A DNA stretch of 64,000 nucleotides from Oscillospiraceae bacterium (GCA_902764825.1 CACWXL010000003.1:186001-250000); one strand, 5' to 3'; counted from the stretch's first letter, positions 7,316 through 17,382 are shown. A program made the numbers and translations. The notes: generated by a model not told the origin, from the letters alone.

Positions 7316-9571
7316 ATGAACACATCAGTAATCGGTTATCCGAGAATCGGTAAAGACAGAGAATTAAAGTTTGCTTCAGAGAAGTTCTTTAATGGCGAAC
7401 TTGATGAAGCGGGACTTCAGAACGTTGCAAAGACTATCAGAAAAGAAGATCTTCTTAAGCAGAAGGAAGCAGGAATAACATATATCTCCAGCAATGACTT
7501 TTCTTTCTACGACAATGTTCTTGATACTGCATTTCTTTTCAATGTCATTCCTCAGAGATATAAGGATTTAGGCCTTTCTGAGCTTGAGACATACTTCGCT
7601 CTCGCAAGAGGATATCAGGGAGACAAGGGCAATGTTAAGGCTCTTGCAATGAAGAAGTGGTTTAATACAAATTACCACTATCTTGTTCCTGAGATTGACG
7701 ACGACACAAAGATAGCACTTACAGGTTCTAAGCCCCTCGATGAATTCGTAGAGGCTAAGGAACTGGGCGTTGATACGAAGGTAGCACTGGTAGGTCCGTT
7801 CACTTTTCTGAAGCTCGCCAAGTTCACGGGCTCGAAAAAGATATCAGACGTTTATGCAGTCCTTACTGCCGAATACGTCAAGCTCGTATCACTTCTTGCA
7901 TCAGTCGGTGCGAAGACAATAGAATTCGACGAGCCTTATCTCGTAAGGGATCTTGGCAGTGAAGACATCGATCTTTTCAAGGAGATATATTCGCTTATCC
8001 TTGCAAACAAGAGCGGTGCAAAGATCCTGCTCCAGACTTATTTCGGTGATATTAGAGATATCTATAACGAAGTAGTAGCTCTAGATTTTGATCTTATCGG
8101 TCTTGATTTTGTTGAAGGAAGAAAGACTTTAGAACTCGTTAAGACTAACGGTTTCCCTGCTGACAAGATCCTTGTAGCAGGCCTTGTAAACGGTAAGAAC
8201 ATCTGGAGAAATGACTACAAGAAGACACTTTCCATTCTTAATGAGATCGGTGTTGCAAACGTAGTTCTCGGTACATCCTGCTCACTTCTCCACGTTCCTT
8301 ATACACTCGCAAACGAGACCAAGCTCTCTGAAGACTACAAGAAGCATTTCGCATTCGCAGAAGAAAAGCTCAAGGAGCTTAATGAGATAGCTTCAATCTT
8401 TGGCACAGACTTCGAAAACAGCGATATTTACAAGAAGAACCAGAGTCTCTTCGAAGGAAGGATCGACAGCGAGGATAAGGCTGTTCAGGCTAAGGTTGCT
8501 GCGATCACAGACGCAGACTATGTAAGGCTCCCTGTTTTCGAAGAGCGCGAGAAGATCCAGAAGCAGATCCTTAACCTGCCTTTGTTCCCGACGACAACGA
8601 TCGGTTCTTTCCCTCAGACATCCGACGTCAGAAAGAACAGACAGGAATTCAAGAAGGGCTTAAAGAGCAGGGAAGAGTACGTAGAGTTTAACAAGCAGAA
8701 GATCGCTGAGTGCATAAAGCTCCAGGAAGAGATCGGTCTTGATGTTCTGGTCCACGGCGAGTTCGAGAGAAACGACATGGTCGAATATTTCGGCGAGAAC
8801 TTAAACGGCTATGTATTCACGGAGAAGGCATGGGTACAGTCTTACGGCACACGTAATGTCAAGCCGCCGATCATCTGGGGTGACGTATCAAGAAAGGCAC
8901 CCATCACGGTAGAGTGGTCCAAGTTTGCAAAATCATGCACAAACAAGCCTGTAAAGGGCATGCTCACAGGTCCCGTTACGATCCTTAACTGGTCATTCCC
9001 GAGAGAAGATATCTCCATCAAGGAGAGCATTCTCCAGATCGCTCTTGCTATAAGAGATGAGGTTCTTGATCTTGAAGCAAACGGCATCAATATAATCCAG
9101 ATCGACGAAGCAGCTCTCCGTGAGAAGCTCCCTTTGAGAAAGTCTGACTGGAACAGCGAATATCTTGATTTTGCTATCCCTGCATTCAGACTTGTTCACA
9201 GCAAGGTAAAGCCTGAGACTCAGATCCATACACATATGTGCTACAGCGAGTTCACGGACATCATTCCTGCTATCGACGCAATGGATGCTGACGTCATTAC
9301 TTTTGAGGCATCAAGATCAGATCTCCAGATCCTTGATTCACTGAAGGAGAATAACTTTAAGACAGAAGTCGGCCCGGGCGTATACGACATCCACAGCCCC
9401 CGCGTTCCTTCAGTTGAAGAGATCGTAAATGCACTCACAAAGATGAGGGCAAAGATCGAAGATTCCAAGCTCTGGGTCAACCCCGACTGTGGACTTAAGA
9501 CAAGAGGCAATGAGGAGACAGTTAAGAGCCTTAAGAACCTCGTTGCGGCTGCAAAGCAGATAAGAGGATAA
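7316..9571 (+). CDS. metE: Cobalamin-independent methionine synthase MetE
   Basis: A 751-residue protein, normal length for MetE. It transfers the methyl group of 5-methyl-tetrahydropteroyl-triglutamate to homocysteine, giving methionine, in the cytoplasm. It begins with the family hallmark VIGYPRIG. The zinc ligands are visible in the C-terminal barrel: H640 and C642 (THMC), E664 (TFEASRSD) and C725 ([10 protein letters not shown]), matching H641, C643, E665 and C726 of E. coli. An upstream in-frame ATG at 7301 is rejected because it overlaps the ribosome site GGAGGA; the ATG at 7316 lies about 9 bases behind it and starts the conserved N-terminus. First gene of metE-metF, probably activated by the divergent LysR. 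Confidence 0.97.
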   Translation: MNTSVIGYPRIGKDRELKFASEKFFNGELDEAGLQNVAKTIRKEDLLKQKEAGITYISSNDFSFYDNVLDTAFLFNVIPQRYKDLGLSELETYFALARGYQGDKGNVKALAMKKWFNTNYHYLVPEIDDDTKIALTGSKPLDEFVEAKELGVDTKVALVGPFTFLKLAKFTGSKKISDVYAVLTAEYVKLVSLLASVGAKTIEFDEPYLVRDLGSEDIDLFKEIYSLILANKSGAKILLQTYFGDIRDIYNEVVALDFDLIGLDFVEGRKTLELVKTNGFPADKILVAGLVNGKNIWRNDYKKTLSILNEIGVANVVLGTSCSLLHVPYTLANETKLSEDYKKHFAFAEEKLKELNEIASIFGTDFENSDIYKKNQSLFEGRIDSEDKAVQAKVAAITDADYVRLPVFEEREKIQKQILNLPLFPTTTIGSFPQTSDVRKNRQEFKKGLKSREEYVEFNKQKIAECIKLQEEIGLDVLVHGEFERNDMVEYFGENLNGYVFTEKAWVQSYGTRNVKPPIIWGDVSRKAPITVEWSKFAKSCTNKPVKGMLTGPVTILNWSFPREDISIKESILQIALAIRDEVLDLEANGINIIQIDEAALREKLPLRKSDWNSEYLDFAIPAFRLVHSKVKPETQIHTHMCYSEFTDIIPAIDAMDADVITFEASRSDLQILDSLKENNFKTEVGPGVYDIHSPRVPSVEEIVNALTKMRAKIEDSKLWVNPDCGLKTRGNEETVKSLKNLVAAAKQIRG

Positions 9572-9574
9572 ATC

Positions 9575-10432
9575 ATGAAAGTATCACAGGTTTACAAGAA
9601 GAAAAGAAGTCTCTCTTTTGAGATCTTCCCGCCAAAGAAGGATGCCGAGCTTGACAATATCGATGAGACTCTCGAAGTGCTGGCTGAGCTCGACCCTGAC
9701 TTCATCAGCGTTACCTTCGGTGCCGGCGGATCTTCCAACTGCAACCGTACTATAGAGCTTGCAAAGAAGATCAAGTACGATTACAAGATCGAACCTGTGG
9801 TACATCTTACATGCCTGCATTATGACAGGAATGAGATCGACGAGTTTGCCAGAGTCTTAAAAGGCGAAGGTATCGAGAATATACTTGCCCTAAGGGGAGA
9901 CCCGAACCCTAATATTCCGGCCAAGAATGATTTCAGGCACTCGTCCGATCTTATCTCATATCTCAAGAATAAAGATGATTTCTGCTTCCTCGGAGCATGC
10001 TATCCGGAGTGCCATCCCGAATCTCCCAGTGTGGTAACTGAGATAAAGAGCCTCAAGAAGAAAGTCGATGCGGGAGCCGAAGTGCTGCTCTCACAGCTGT
10101 TCTTCGATAATGAGATCTTCTACAGGTTCCATGAGGAATGCAGGATCGCAGATATAGATGTTCCGGTCATTCCGGGCGTCATGCCCGTTATCAATGCCGC
10201 GCAGATAAAGAGGATGGTGTCATTGTGCCACGCATCTTTCCCTGCAAGATTCCAGAGGATAATCTCGCGTTACGAAGACAATAAAGAAGCGCTTTTCGAT
10301 GCCGGCATATCTTACTGCTTAAGCCAGATAATCGACCTTCTCGTAAGCGATATCAGCGGCATCCATCTTTACACTATGAATAACCCTCTTGTCGCAAGAA
10401 GGATCTGTGAGGGAATAAAGAACATAGTCTGA
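9575..10432 (+). CDS. metF: 5,10-methylenetetrahydrofolate reductase MetF
   Basis: A 285-residue flavoprotein that reduces methylene-THF to methyl-THF, the methyl donor for MetE. Family features seen: the N-terminal SFEIFPPK, the SVTFGAGGSS loop, HLTCLHYDRNEI and LALRGDPN. The segment YPECHPES corresponds to the YPExHPE motif. The start is three bases after the metE stop, with its ribosome site (AAGAGGATAA) inside the metE end, so the two are cotranscribed and coupled. Its 3' end faces the PEBP-like gene seven bases away. Confidence 0.96.
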   Translation: MKVSQVYKKKRSLSFEIFPPKKDAELDNIDETLEVLAELDPDFISVTFGAGGSSNCNRTIELAKKIKYDYKIEPVVHLTCLHYDRNEIDEFARVLKGEGIENILALRGDPNPNIPAKNDFRHSSDLISYLKNKDDFCFLGACYPECHPESPSVVTEIKSLKKKVDAGAEVLLSQLFFDNEIFYRFHEECRIADIDVPVIPGVMPVINAAQIKRMVSLCHASFPARFQRIISRYEDNKEALFDAGISYCLSQIIDLLVSDISGIHLYTMNNPLVARRICEGIKNIV

Positions 10433-10439
10433 AGAAGAT

Positions 10440-11096
10440 TTACATGACCGGCGTTGATTCCGGAGTCCTGCCGTTCCTGAACCTGGAGTCGGTAAAAAGA
10501 CCTGAGATCTTACCGTAGGAGATTATGTTGCCGGTATTGCCGTCTTTGTCGGTGTCGAGTTCCTTGATGAATTCGCCGAGCTTTTTGTTCTGGCCGTTAA
10601 CCGTGCCCTTAAGTCTTTCGACGGGTGCTTTGAGTGCTATCACGTAGATGTCGAAATTATGCGTATAGCCGTGGCCTATATGGGGACCGTTATAATCAAG
10701 CGGTGATGCCCAGCCTTCAGGAAGGGACGTCTCAGTGATCCCGCCTGATCTCCAGTGAAGATATCCGTTCGTATTGGTATCAAACATGTAGACTGCATAT
10801 ACTTTGGCACCTTCAACAGGTTCCCATGAGAGCTGGGGAGACTTGTTCTCTCCTATGTCGGTATTGGAGATGATATCGTCCCAGACGCCGTCATTAAGAT
10901 CAGCCGAAGTGACTTCGAAGGTGTCATATCCGTCAAGATATCCGCCGCACATGTTGTCTGTCAGCGGATTTACCGTATCTGATGCTGAAGATAAAGCCGG
11001 GAGTTCCGTAGTGCCTTCTGTCTTATTCCGGCAGCCCGAAAAGCCCAGCACTAAAGCTGTTGATATTATGCAAGCGATCATTCCGGCATTTTTCAT
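10440..11096 (-). CDS. PEBP family (YbhB/YbcL-like) lipoprotein
   Basis: A 218-residue protein from the ATG at 11096; a GTG at 11120 would add eight residues but has no ribosome site. A lipoprotein signal peptide ends in LGFSGC. The mature part follows the phosphatidylethanolamine-binding/Raf-kinase-inhibitor fold: FEVTSADLNDGVW, NKSPQLSWEPVEGAKVYAVY, LHWRSGGI and HNFDIYVIALKAP. Bacterial members are of poorly defined function and bind small anionic ligands. Exported and membrane-anchored. A minus-strand TATAAT lies at 11133-11138. Convergent with metF. Confidence 0.8.
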   Translation of the reverse strand: MKNAGMIACIISTALVLGFSGCRNKTEGTTELPALSSASDTVNPLTDNMCGGYLDGYDTFEVTSADLNDGVWDDIISNTDIGENKSPQLSWEPVEGAKVYAVYMFDTNTNGYLHWRSGGITETSLPEGWASPLDYNGPHIGHGYTHNFDIYVIALKAPVERLKGTVNGQNKKLGEFIKELDTDKDGNTGNIISYGKISGLFTDSRFRNGRTPESTPVM

Positions 11097-11212
11097 TGTT
11101 TCTTCAGAATCCTTTTTCACAAGACTTTTGTAATTATATCAAAAGATTTCATTTAGAGGCGAAAAGGCGTATATTCATTCATATAGACAGATTTCCGGGG
11201 AAGGGTATAAGG

Positions 11213-13099
11213 ATGGAGAAGATCGATAAGGTGTTCCTGATCCTGAGAAGACGCATTACCGAGTATTTTCAGGGTTTTGGAAGATTCTTTAAGCGGGTTC
11301 TGCTTTTGTTTACGCAGGACTATGTCGAGACTGCGCTCTTCATCCTTTTCTGCACGATAATCACGGCCGCAACGACATCGATCCTAAAAAAGCTTCTTGT
11401 AAAGGCCATGATGCTGGTCAGCGGGGTCACATATATCGCTCCGGTAAATCTTAAGCAGGTGCTCTTAAATCCGCTCTCGATAATCATGATGCTGCTGTTC
11501 GCGGTAATAGTCACGCTCATGTCATTGTTCGAGATCGCAGGACTCCTTCATACATTCTCCGTAGCCCAGGCAGGGCGTGAGACGAATCTTACCTGCATGT
11601 TCATGGCGGGGTTCCGCGCATGCTGGAAGGCTCTTAATCCGAGAAACTGGCCGATAATGGTATTTATCCTCGTGCTTGTCCCTCTGACAAAGCTCCTGCC
11701 GCTGTCCGGTTCGACCTTCAAGCTCATCCTGCCGGGATTTGTCAATCAGACGATCGATTATACAAAGTGGCTTAATGTCCTTTACTACGTCTTATACTGG
11801 GTACTGATCCTGTTCCTTGCAGTATATATCTTCTCGATAAACGGTTTTGTCCTGCAGAAGGAATCTTTCTTTAAGAGCTGTTCAAAATCAAGAAAGCTCT
11901 GCAAGGGTCACGTTATCGAAGTTTTGCTCAATATGTTCCTCCTGACGGTCATCCTGAACTTTGCGATCAATTCGGTTTCTTCGATCATCGTTGTAAACGG
12001 AGAGGAACTGATGTCCTTCATGCGCAGAACGGGAAATGTCGTAGCCAAATCCGAAGCCGTCGGAACATATACCTATGCGTTAAGACAGGTCCTTAAGAGC
12101 TTCCTGTCTCCCGCGATAAACAATGCGGCGCTGACAGTGCTTTTCTATAAATTCCTGGACGACAAGACCAAGAAAGAGACCGTATCGAGCGAGGTCCACG
12201 AACTCAAGGAATATTCGATGAAGAGAACGGTCGCTTTTGTAGTCTCACTGGCAGTTGTCTCACTTGCAATCATCGGTGTCATGACTTACAGGTATTCATA
12301 TCTTTTCGAGAGCGTTGACAGACCTCTGGTATGCGCTCACAGGGGAGACAATGTTAACGCACCCGAGAACACGATGCCGGCGTTCGAGCTTGCCGCAAGC
12401 GAGAACCTTAAATGGATAGAGCTTGATGTCCATCAGACTTCAGACGGCGTCATAGTCTGCAATCACGATTCGACGATCAAGAGAGTTACCGGAAGAAATC
12501 TTGCTATCCACGATGCCACATATGAAGACCTCTCCAAGATCGAGCTCGGTCCCTGGATGCCGGGTGAATATGAGCATGTCCATATATGTACGTTAAGAGA
12601 GGCGTTAGAGCTCGCGAAAGAAAACGACATGAATGTCCAGGTCGAGCTCAAAGGTCATCCCGCTGATAAGAATTTCGAAGAAAACGTTATCAAAGTTATC
12701 AATGAGACCGGCATGCACGACAACGTAATGATAATCGCTCAGGACGCATCAAGGCTCATGCGCGTAATGGAGATCGATCCTACGATCACTAAAGGTTACT
12801 GCATGGTCTTCGCCGTAGGTGATCTTAACGATATCGAATATACCGACAACATCACGATAGAAGAGACCTATGTCACGCCCGAGCTCGTACGCGCCATGCA
12901 CGAGAAGGGAATAAAGGTATTCTGCTGGACAGTGGATCTTGATGATACTGTGCAGTATCTCGTAAGCTGCGACGTCGATGTTATCGGTACGGATAATCCG
13001 ATGCTGATAAATAATGCGCTGGACAAGGCAGATTATTCAGGGGGCCTGTCAAGAGCTGCTCATATCCTGATGCACATGATCGCCAACATGGACAAGTAA
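11213..13099 (+). CDS. Membrane-bound glycerophosphodiester phosphodiesterase
   Basis: A 628-residue protein from the ATG at 11213, chosen because GGGGAAGGG precedes it and upstream in-frame codons overlap the PEBP gene's leader. The N-terminal ~330 residues hold about six to eight membrane segments (the GDPD membrane domain). A transmembrane helix near residue 350 leads to a C-terminal catalytic domain with the GDPD signature CAHRGDNVNAPENTMPAF, WIELDVHQTSDGVIVCNHDS (catalytic His and metal-binding Glu-Asp) and the closing GTDNP. It hydrolyses glycerophosphodiesters, from phospholipid or teichoic acid turnover, to glycerol-3-phosphate and an alcohol, probably on the outer face. Its last 51 bases overlap the gene on the other strand. 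Confidence 0.9.
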   Translation: MEKIDKVFLILRRRITEYFQGFGRFFKRVLLLFTQDYVETALFILFCTIITAATTSILKKLLVKAMMLVSGVTYIAPVNLKQVLLNPLSIIMMLLFAVIVTLMSLFEIAGLLHTFSVAQAGRETNLTCMFMAGFRACWKALNPRNWPIMVFILVLVPLTKLLPLSGSTFKLILPGFVNQTIDYTKWLNVLYYVLYWVLILFLAVYIFSINGFVLQKESFFKSCSKSRKLCKGHVIEVLLNMFLLTVILNFAINSVSSIIVVNGEELMSFMRRTGNVVAKSEAVGTYTYALRQVLKSFLSPAINNAALTVLFYKFLDDKTKKETVSSEVHELKEYSMKRTVAFVVSLAVVSLAIIGVMTYRYSYLFESVDRPLVCAHRGDNVNAPENTMPAFELAASENLKWIELDVHQTSDGVIVCNHDSTIKRVTGRNLAIHDATYEDLSKIELGPWMPGEYEHVHICTLREALELAKENDMNVQVELKGHPADKNFEENVIKVINETGMHDNVMIIAQDASRLMRVMEIDPTITKGYCMVFAVGDLNDIEYTDNITIEETYVTPELVRAMHEKGIKVFCWTVDLDDTVQYLVSCDVDVIGTDNPMLINNALDKADYSGGLSRAAHILMHMIANMDK

Positions 13100-13480
13100 C
13101 AGACGGTCTATGACATTGCTGTTATAAGCATCATCATCTTCACCGTTTAAGTCGAACCAAAGAAATTCCCCGTCACGCTTTATGTTCTTCGCGTCCATTA
13201 TGCCGCGCAGATAGACCTGCGCTATATGATCTGCACACGCTCTGCAGTCGTAGAGGTCCCTGAGCTTTGCCGCGCCTCTGATATCAAGATCTCTGACCTT
13301 CATCACCTTGAGAAGATACATATGGCAGATCCTTGCGGCGTTCTTTCTCGTAAGCTGAAGGTCTTTGAAGACTTCATCCTCAGCTTCAAGCCAGCCTTCT
13401 TTGCGCCCGCGCCCGAAAATGCCTTCCTGCTCCATTCCCGCTTTGATGCAGAGCTCTCTTACGAATCCTTCGGTAGTCAT
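13049..13480 (-). CDS. Small protein with SLH-like motif, coupled to the alpha-galactosidase
   Basis: A 143-residue protein with no signal peptide. The middle (LTRKNAARICHMYLL, then LRDLYDCRACADHIAQVY, LRGIMD) resembles the layout of a single S-layer-homology repeat: Thr-Arg-x-x-Ala-Ala helix, Asp-rich turn, Ala-x-x-Ile helix, Gly-Ile-Met. The C-terminus has an acidic FDLNGEDDDA. A single SLH repeat with no export signal is unlikely to bind cell wall, so it may be a scaffold or subunit. Its ATG overlaps the stop of the alpha-galactosidase (ATGA), so the two are coupled. It overlaps the 3' end of the convergent GDPD gene by 51 bases. The coupling supports a real gene; the function is unknown. 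Confidence 0.6.
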   Translation of the reverse strand: MTTEGFVRELCIKAGMEQEGIFGRGRKEGWLEAEDEVFKDLQLTRKNAARICHMYLLKVMKVRDLDIRGAAKLRDLYDCRACADHIAQVYLRGIMDAKNIKRDGEFLWFDLNGEDDDAYNSNVIDRLLLVHVGDHVHQDMSSS

Positions 13481-15225
13481 GAAACAGGCGTGATCCTTAT
13501 AACCTTGCTGTCACAGGCGCCGAGTATCCCTGCGCTGAAGACATTGCTCTCAGTCTCTGTTACTTCGCCGGTATAAAGGTCTTTAATGATGTATCTTTTC
13601 GCGCTCTCGAAAAGTTCCTTGTTTACAGCTTTACCGCCGATCTTATTCATTATCTGATCTGCAGTTACAGAAGGATCGTCAGTTCTGATATCTTTGCTCA
13701 GATTAAAGAATCCGAGCGCGATATCACCGTTTGCAAGAGGCTTTGCGAGGATGTCGATCCTGTTGTTATCCCTGATGTATTCTTTGTCAGGTTCAGAGCA
13801 TTCATACGTCGTGAAAATGCGTTTAGCCTGTACTCCCTGAGGATCCCGGTCTAACGCGATCAGGTCTTCATTTGCGATTATGTTATAGATCTCATCTCCC
13901 TTGGAGACTCTTCTTAAGTCAAGTCCCAGCATCAGGGGAGAGTTCATCATGCACCACATAGCCATATGCGAACGGCACATGATGCTGTCGATGCCGTCCA
14001 TTCCTATGACCAGCATGTCGGGATCGTTCCAGCCCTTCGTAAGTCCTGCGAATTCATCCATTATTACCGCCTTGTTATACTGCGAAGTAATAGACGTCGT
14101 ATAATCGCCTTCCCATGCCGCGGTGCCGTTATTGCCGTCAGATCCGACCTGGAAAGTTATGTCGTTTAATATGCGCCAGGAATCGCCGACTTTGTGCCCC
14201 CAGTTCTGAGGCTGGGTCTTTCCCCATTCGCAGATCGAGAAAACGATGTCGCGGTCACCTGCGTTTTCCAGTTCACGCCTGATCCTGGCATATGAATCAA
14301 GTGTGTTCTCTTGTCTTCTGTGATTCATTATGCGGATCTTATTTGTGCCTGCCTTAAGTTCTATCTGAATAGCAGGGGATACCTTAAATGCTTCAGGACT
14401 TTGCGTAGGAGCCAGGAGTGCGTCAAAGTATATCTTCTCTCCGACGGCAACCTGGAGCCACTGTCCGGTGCCTTCTGAAGCGTCTGAGGCATATGTGACG
14501 AAGAGGTCACTGGTTCCGTCTTCGGATGCTTCGACTTCGAAGATGAGTTCGCTTGATCTTGGCCCTGCCGGTGAGTGGTCAGGTGCAGTCCCGTCAAATG
14601 TGCCGATCGAAGTCACGTAACCGTCTTTTGCTTCGGCCCTGGTGCCGGTTATATGAGCATCTGCCGCATCGTACCTGATGCCGCGGATCTCTATGCACTT
14701 TATGTTCGGTGCATATGAATATTTCGCGTTCTCCGGATCTGCAAAAGTCGCGTTGTCCCACATATAATAGCAGTTATCGACCTTGATGAAGTCTATGTCC
14801 CATTTGATGTAGTCTTCGCAGTCGGTCTTCTCATAGCCCCAGATGCCGACCTTTGCGCCTGAGCAGAGCCTGTCTCCGATATCGTTATACATGCCGAACT
14901 TAAGGTCATGAGAGTGCACGTAATCAGCCATTGCCTTAAAGCCTGAAGGGAACTTTATCTCATCAGATTGGAGATGACCGTTAACACGCTCGGGGTGGTA
15001 ACATCCGTCGTCCAGCACCACAAACTCGTAGCCGAGTTTATCAAGTTCCAGCTCCTTTATCTTAAGGACCATTGCCTTGGTGAGTTCTTCCGTATTGCCG
15101 CTTCCGAAAGCGTTCCAGCTGTTCCAGCCCATTGCAGGGAGGCGGGGCTTTTTCGCGAACAGATCGGAATTATCGAAATCATCGAATCTTAGTCTTGGAT
15201 CATCAATTGGAGAAGGGCCGGTCAT
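13477..15225 (-). CDS. GH27 alpha-galactosidase with an inserted beta-sandwich domain
   Basis: A 582-residue enzyme without signal peptide, so probably acting on imported alpha-galactosides such as melibiose, raffinose or galactomannan oligomers. GH27 marks: MGWNSWNAFG, FVVLDDGC, the nucleophile D150 in FIKVDNC, the acid/base D355 in SWRILNDI, and WNDPDMLVIG near residue 400. Between the nucleophile region and the acid/base region, about residues 180-310, is a segment typical of carbohydrate-binding or bounding beta-sandwiches (ELIFEVEASEDGTSDLFVTY, GQWLQVAVGEKIYFDALL, GTNKIRIMNHRRQ), interrupting the catalytic barrel. Upstream TATAAT at 15256-15261 (minus). Confidence 0.9.
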   Translation of the reverse strand: MTGPSPIDDPRLRFDDFDNSDLFAKKPRLPAMGWNSWNAFGSGNTEELTKAMVLKIKELELDKLGYEFVVLDDGCYHPERVNGHLQSDEIKFPSGFKAMADYVHSHDLKFGMYNDIGDRLCSGAKVGIWGYEKTDCEDYIKWDIDFIKVDNCYYMWDNATFADPENAKYSYAPNIKCIEIRGIRYDAADAHITGTRAEAKDGYVTSIGTFDGTAPDHSPAGPRSSELIFEVEASEDGTSDLFVTYASDASEGTGQWLQVAVGEKIYFDALLAPTQSPEAFKVSPAIQIELKAGTNKIRIMNHRRQENTLDSYARIRRELENAGDRDIVFSICEWGKTQPQNWGHKVGDSWRILNDITFQVGSDGNNGTAAWEGDYTTSITSQYNKAVIMDEFAGLTKGWNDPDMLVIGMDGIDSIMCRSHMAMWCMMNSPLMLGLDLRRVSKGDEIYNIIANEDLIALDRDPQGVQAKRIFTTYECSEPDKEYIRDNNRIDILAKPLANGDIALGFFNLSKDIRTDDPSVTADQIMNKIGGKAVNKELFESAKRYIIKDLYTGEVTETESNVFSAGILGACDSKVIRITPVS

Positions 15226-15255
15226 GAATGAACTCCTTTATCAAGTTATAGTTCG

Positions 15256-15290
15256 ATTATAACAAAGAGGCTGCCTCATATGAGACAGCC
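15256..15290 (-). terminator. Terminator of the zinc-ribbon gene, adjoining the alpha-galactosidase -10
   Basis: An 11-bp stem, GGCTGTCTCAT/ATGAGGCAGCC read on the minus strand with one G-T pair (15269-15290), is followed by CTCTTTGTT. The T-rich tail runs directly into TATAAT (15261-15256), the probable -10 of the alpha-galactosidase gene. One of several GGCTGTCTC-type hairpins in this window. Confidence 0.7.
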
Positions 15291-15316
15291 CCGGTAGTTT
15301 TAAATCAGCAGAACCG

Positions 15317-17179
15317 TTACATGCCTTCAGCACCGCCGGATACCGTCTTGGATCCGACATTACCGCTTGTACCTGACTGGAGTGTCAGAGTATATGTGTA
15401 GTTCTTCTTAAGTGAGAAGGTCTCGCTCGTGCCGTTCTTCAGCTGGAGGTAAGCACCCTTTGCACCGAAGAGGTCCTTCTCGCCATACCACTCGGTACCG
15501 TAAGCAACCTTGATGGTATATGTGCCTGCACCGAGCTTGATCGTCGTATTCTTTCCTGCAGCGATGAATGTCTGAGCCACTACTTCGCCGCTGGAATTAT
15601 AGACTCTGAGGAGAGCGTTGATGCTGGAAGGTGCATTGATCTTCATGGAGATAGAGCCGCTGCCCTTCTTCAAGGAGCCGTTGTCAGGCATTGTCTGCTT
15701 GCAGGACTTTGCCTTGTCAGCAGAATCCTTCCATTCGGAGATCTCATTCCATGCAACCATTGCCTTGTAGTATTCGCCGTTATCGTAGAGCGCCTGGGCA
15801 GCATCGTACTTCTTATTCAATTCCTCCATCTTGCTCTTTGCTGAATCGTACTGAGCCTTCGAATCGAGGAAGTCACCGAGTTCAGTGAAGATCGCCATGG
15901 CCTTCTCGAAATCCAGCTTCTCAACAAGCTGAACGGCGTTATCGTACTTAAGACCCTTGATCGCGGTCTCGAGCAGAGCCTTCTGCTCGTCGTCAGCAGG
16001 TTTTACGACGGAATTGATCTTATCGTAATCTGTTGTTCCCTTATCGAAAGCCTCGCTGATGAACTTGTCGTCGTCAGTCTTAGGAGCTTTGATGAATGCG
16101 AGGTCGAGATCCTTTGTCTGGATGCCGTAGAGATTTGCGATGATCGTCATCCATGCCTTGTTGTTCTCTGCCAGGTGTGCGTCGCAGAGATTTACCTGAA
16201 CTGCATACTTGTCTTTAAGTGTTGTAAGTGCCGTGAACTTGTTCTTTGCTTCGAAATAGTTCTTGGCGCTCTTATCTGCGAAGGCTTCCTTGACCGTCTC
16301 GCACTCGGTCTTAAGTGCAAGGGCCTCATCGCTCTTGGAATCGTCCTCATAGAATTCAATGACTTCGTCAAGGATCGTGATGGCGCCGTCGAAATCTTCC
16401 TGCTCAATAAGTCCGTCGACCTTCTGGTAGTCGAGCTCGACCTGTGAGCACTGAGCCCAGTACTCTGAATCCTTGAACTTGAAAGTCTGGAGTTCTGTGT
16501 AGAGCTGTAAAGATTGCTCGTAATCGCCGTTCTCGAAAGCATCGGTAGCCTTGTTGTACTTCTGTACGAGCAGGTAATAGAATATGCCGATACCGGCGCC
16601 TGCGAGAATGATAACGGCACCGATTATGCTGAGCGCAATGATCAAAGGCTTCTTTGACTTCTTGGGCTTAGCTTCAACCGGAGCAGCCGCAACAGGAGTT
16701 TCAACGGGAGCAGTCTCAGCTGCAGGCTCGGCAGCAGGACCCTCAGCGGGAGCAGGTGCGGGTGCAGGTGCTATATCGATGGGGGAAGCAACTGTTTCCG
16801 TGGGATTCTCGATCGGAGCTACTTCAGTAACTTCGGATGAGATAGCTTCAACGGGTTCTAATATGGACGGCTCTGCTGGAGCAGCTTCGGCAGCGGCTTC
16901 TTCAGAAGCGGGTGTTTCTTCGATTACGGGTGCATCTTCAGCTGCAGGTTCTTCAGCAGGAGCCTCTTCTGCGGGAGCCTCTTCTGCGGCTGCTTCCTCA
17001 GCGGGTGCTTCAGCAGCAGGAGTCTCCTCTGCAGCTGCTTCAGCGGCAGGCTCTTCAGCTTTGACTTCAGGTGCAGCTTCTTCGGCAGGTGTCTCTGCTT
17101 CAGGTGCTTCTACGGCAGTTCCGCAGAAAGGACAGAACTTACCGCCTTCGATCTCTTTTCCACAATTGGAGCAAATCAT
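15317..17179 (-). CDS. Zinc-ribbon, Ala/Glu/Pro-rich single-pass membrane protein with TPR-like region
   Basis: A 620-residue protein. It starts with a zinc ribbon, CSNCGKEI and FCPFCGTAV (two CxxC pairs in residues 3-22). Residues 25-170 are a repetitive Ala-Glu-Pro stretch (AEEAPAEEAPAEEP and similar). A transmembrane helix at about 180-205 (KPLIIALSIIGAVIILAG) follows a Lys-rich patch, so the ribbon and linker face the cytoplasm. Outside is a long helical region with TPR-like pairs (YNKATDAFENGDYEQSLQLY, YDAAQALYDNGEYYKAM) and a C-terminal beta domain (SISMKINAPSSINALLRVYN, GTYTIKVAYGTEWYGEKDLF). Role unknown; perhaps envelope stress or assembly. Confidence 0.7.
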   Translation of the reverse strand: MICSNCGKEIEGGKFCPFCGTAVEAPEAETPAEEAAPEVKAEEPAAEAAAEETPAAEAPAEEAAAEEAPAEEAPAEEPAAEDAPVIEETPASEEAAAEAAPAEPSILEPVEAISSEVTEVAPIENPTETVASPIDIAPAPAPAPAEGPAAEPAAETAPVETPVAAAPVEAKPKKSKKPLIIALSIIGAVIILAGAGIGIFYYLLVQKYNKATDAFENGDYEQSLQLYTELQTFKFKDSEYWAQCSQVELDYQKVDGLIEQEDFDGAITILDEVIEFYEDDSKSDEALALKTECETVKEAFADKSAKNYFEAKNKFTALTTLKDKYAVQVNLCDAHLAENNKAWMTIIANLYGIQTKDLDLAFIKAPKTDDDKFISEAFDKGTTDYDKINSVVKPADDEQKALLETAIKGLKYDNAVQLVEKLDFEKAMAIFTELGDFLDSKAQYDSAKSKMEELNKKYDAAQALYDNGEYYKAMVAWNEISEWKDSADKAKSCKQTMPDNGSLKKGSGSISMKINAPSSINALLRVYNSSGEVVAQTFIAAGKNTTIKLGAGTYTIKVAYGTEWYGEKDLFGAKGAYLQLKNGTSETFSLKKNYTYTLTLQSGTSGNVGSKTVSGGAEGM

Positions 17180-17382
17180 ATCTATTCCTCACTTTTTGTA
17201 ATGTTTCCGGGCTGTCAGGTTACATTGGAGAATTAAGAAAACCTATCCCCCTTATATATTTGCAAGTATATCGTACAAGTAAAAGATAAACAATGATTTG
17301 CATATGTGTTCGAAAGTCCTTTCATAAAGGCACCGGGCTTAAGTCTGTACTATAATGTGGCTATCACTTTTCGGAGGGGCAT

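Noticed and set aside
11060-11212. 51-residue N-terminal extension of the glycerophosphodiesterase
   Set aside because: The extension lies antisense to the PEBP signal peptide and its promoter, and has no ribosome site; the ATG at 11213 has one.
16584-17201. Ala/Ser-rich plus-strand frame opposite the Ala/Glu/Pro segment
   Set aside because: Reverse reading of a biased repeat; no start signal.
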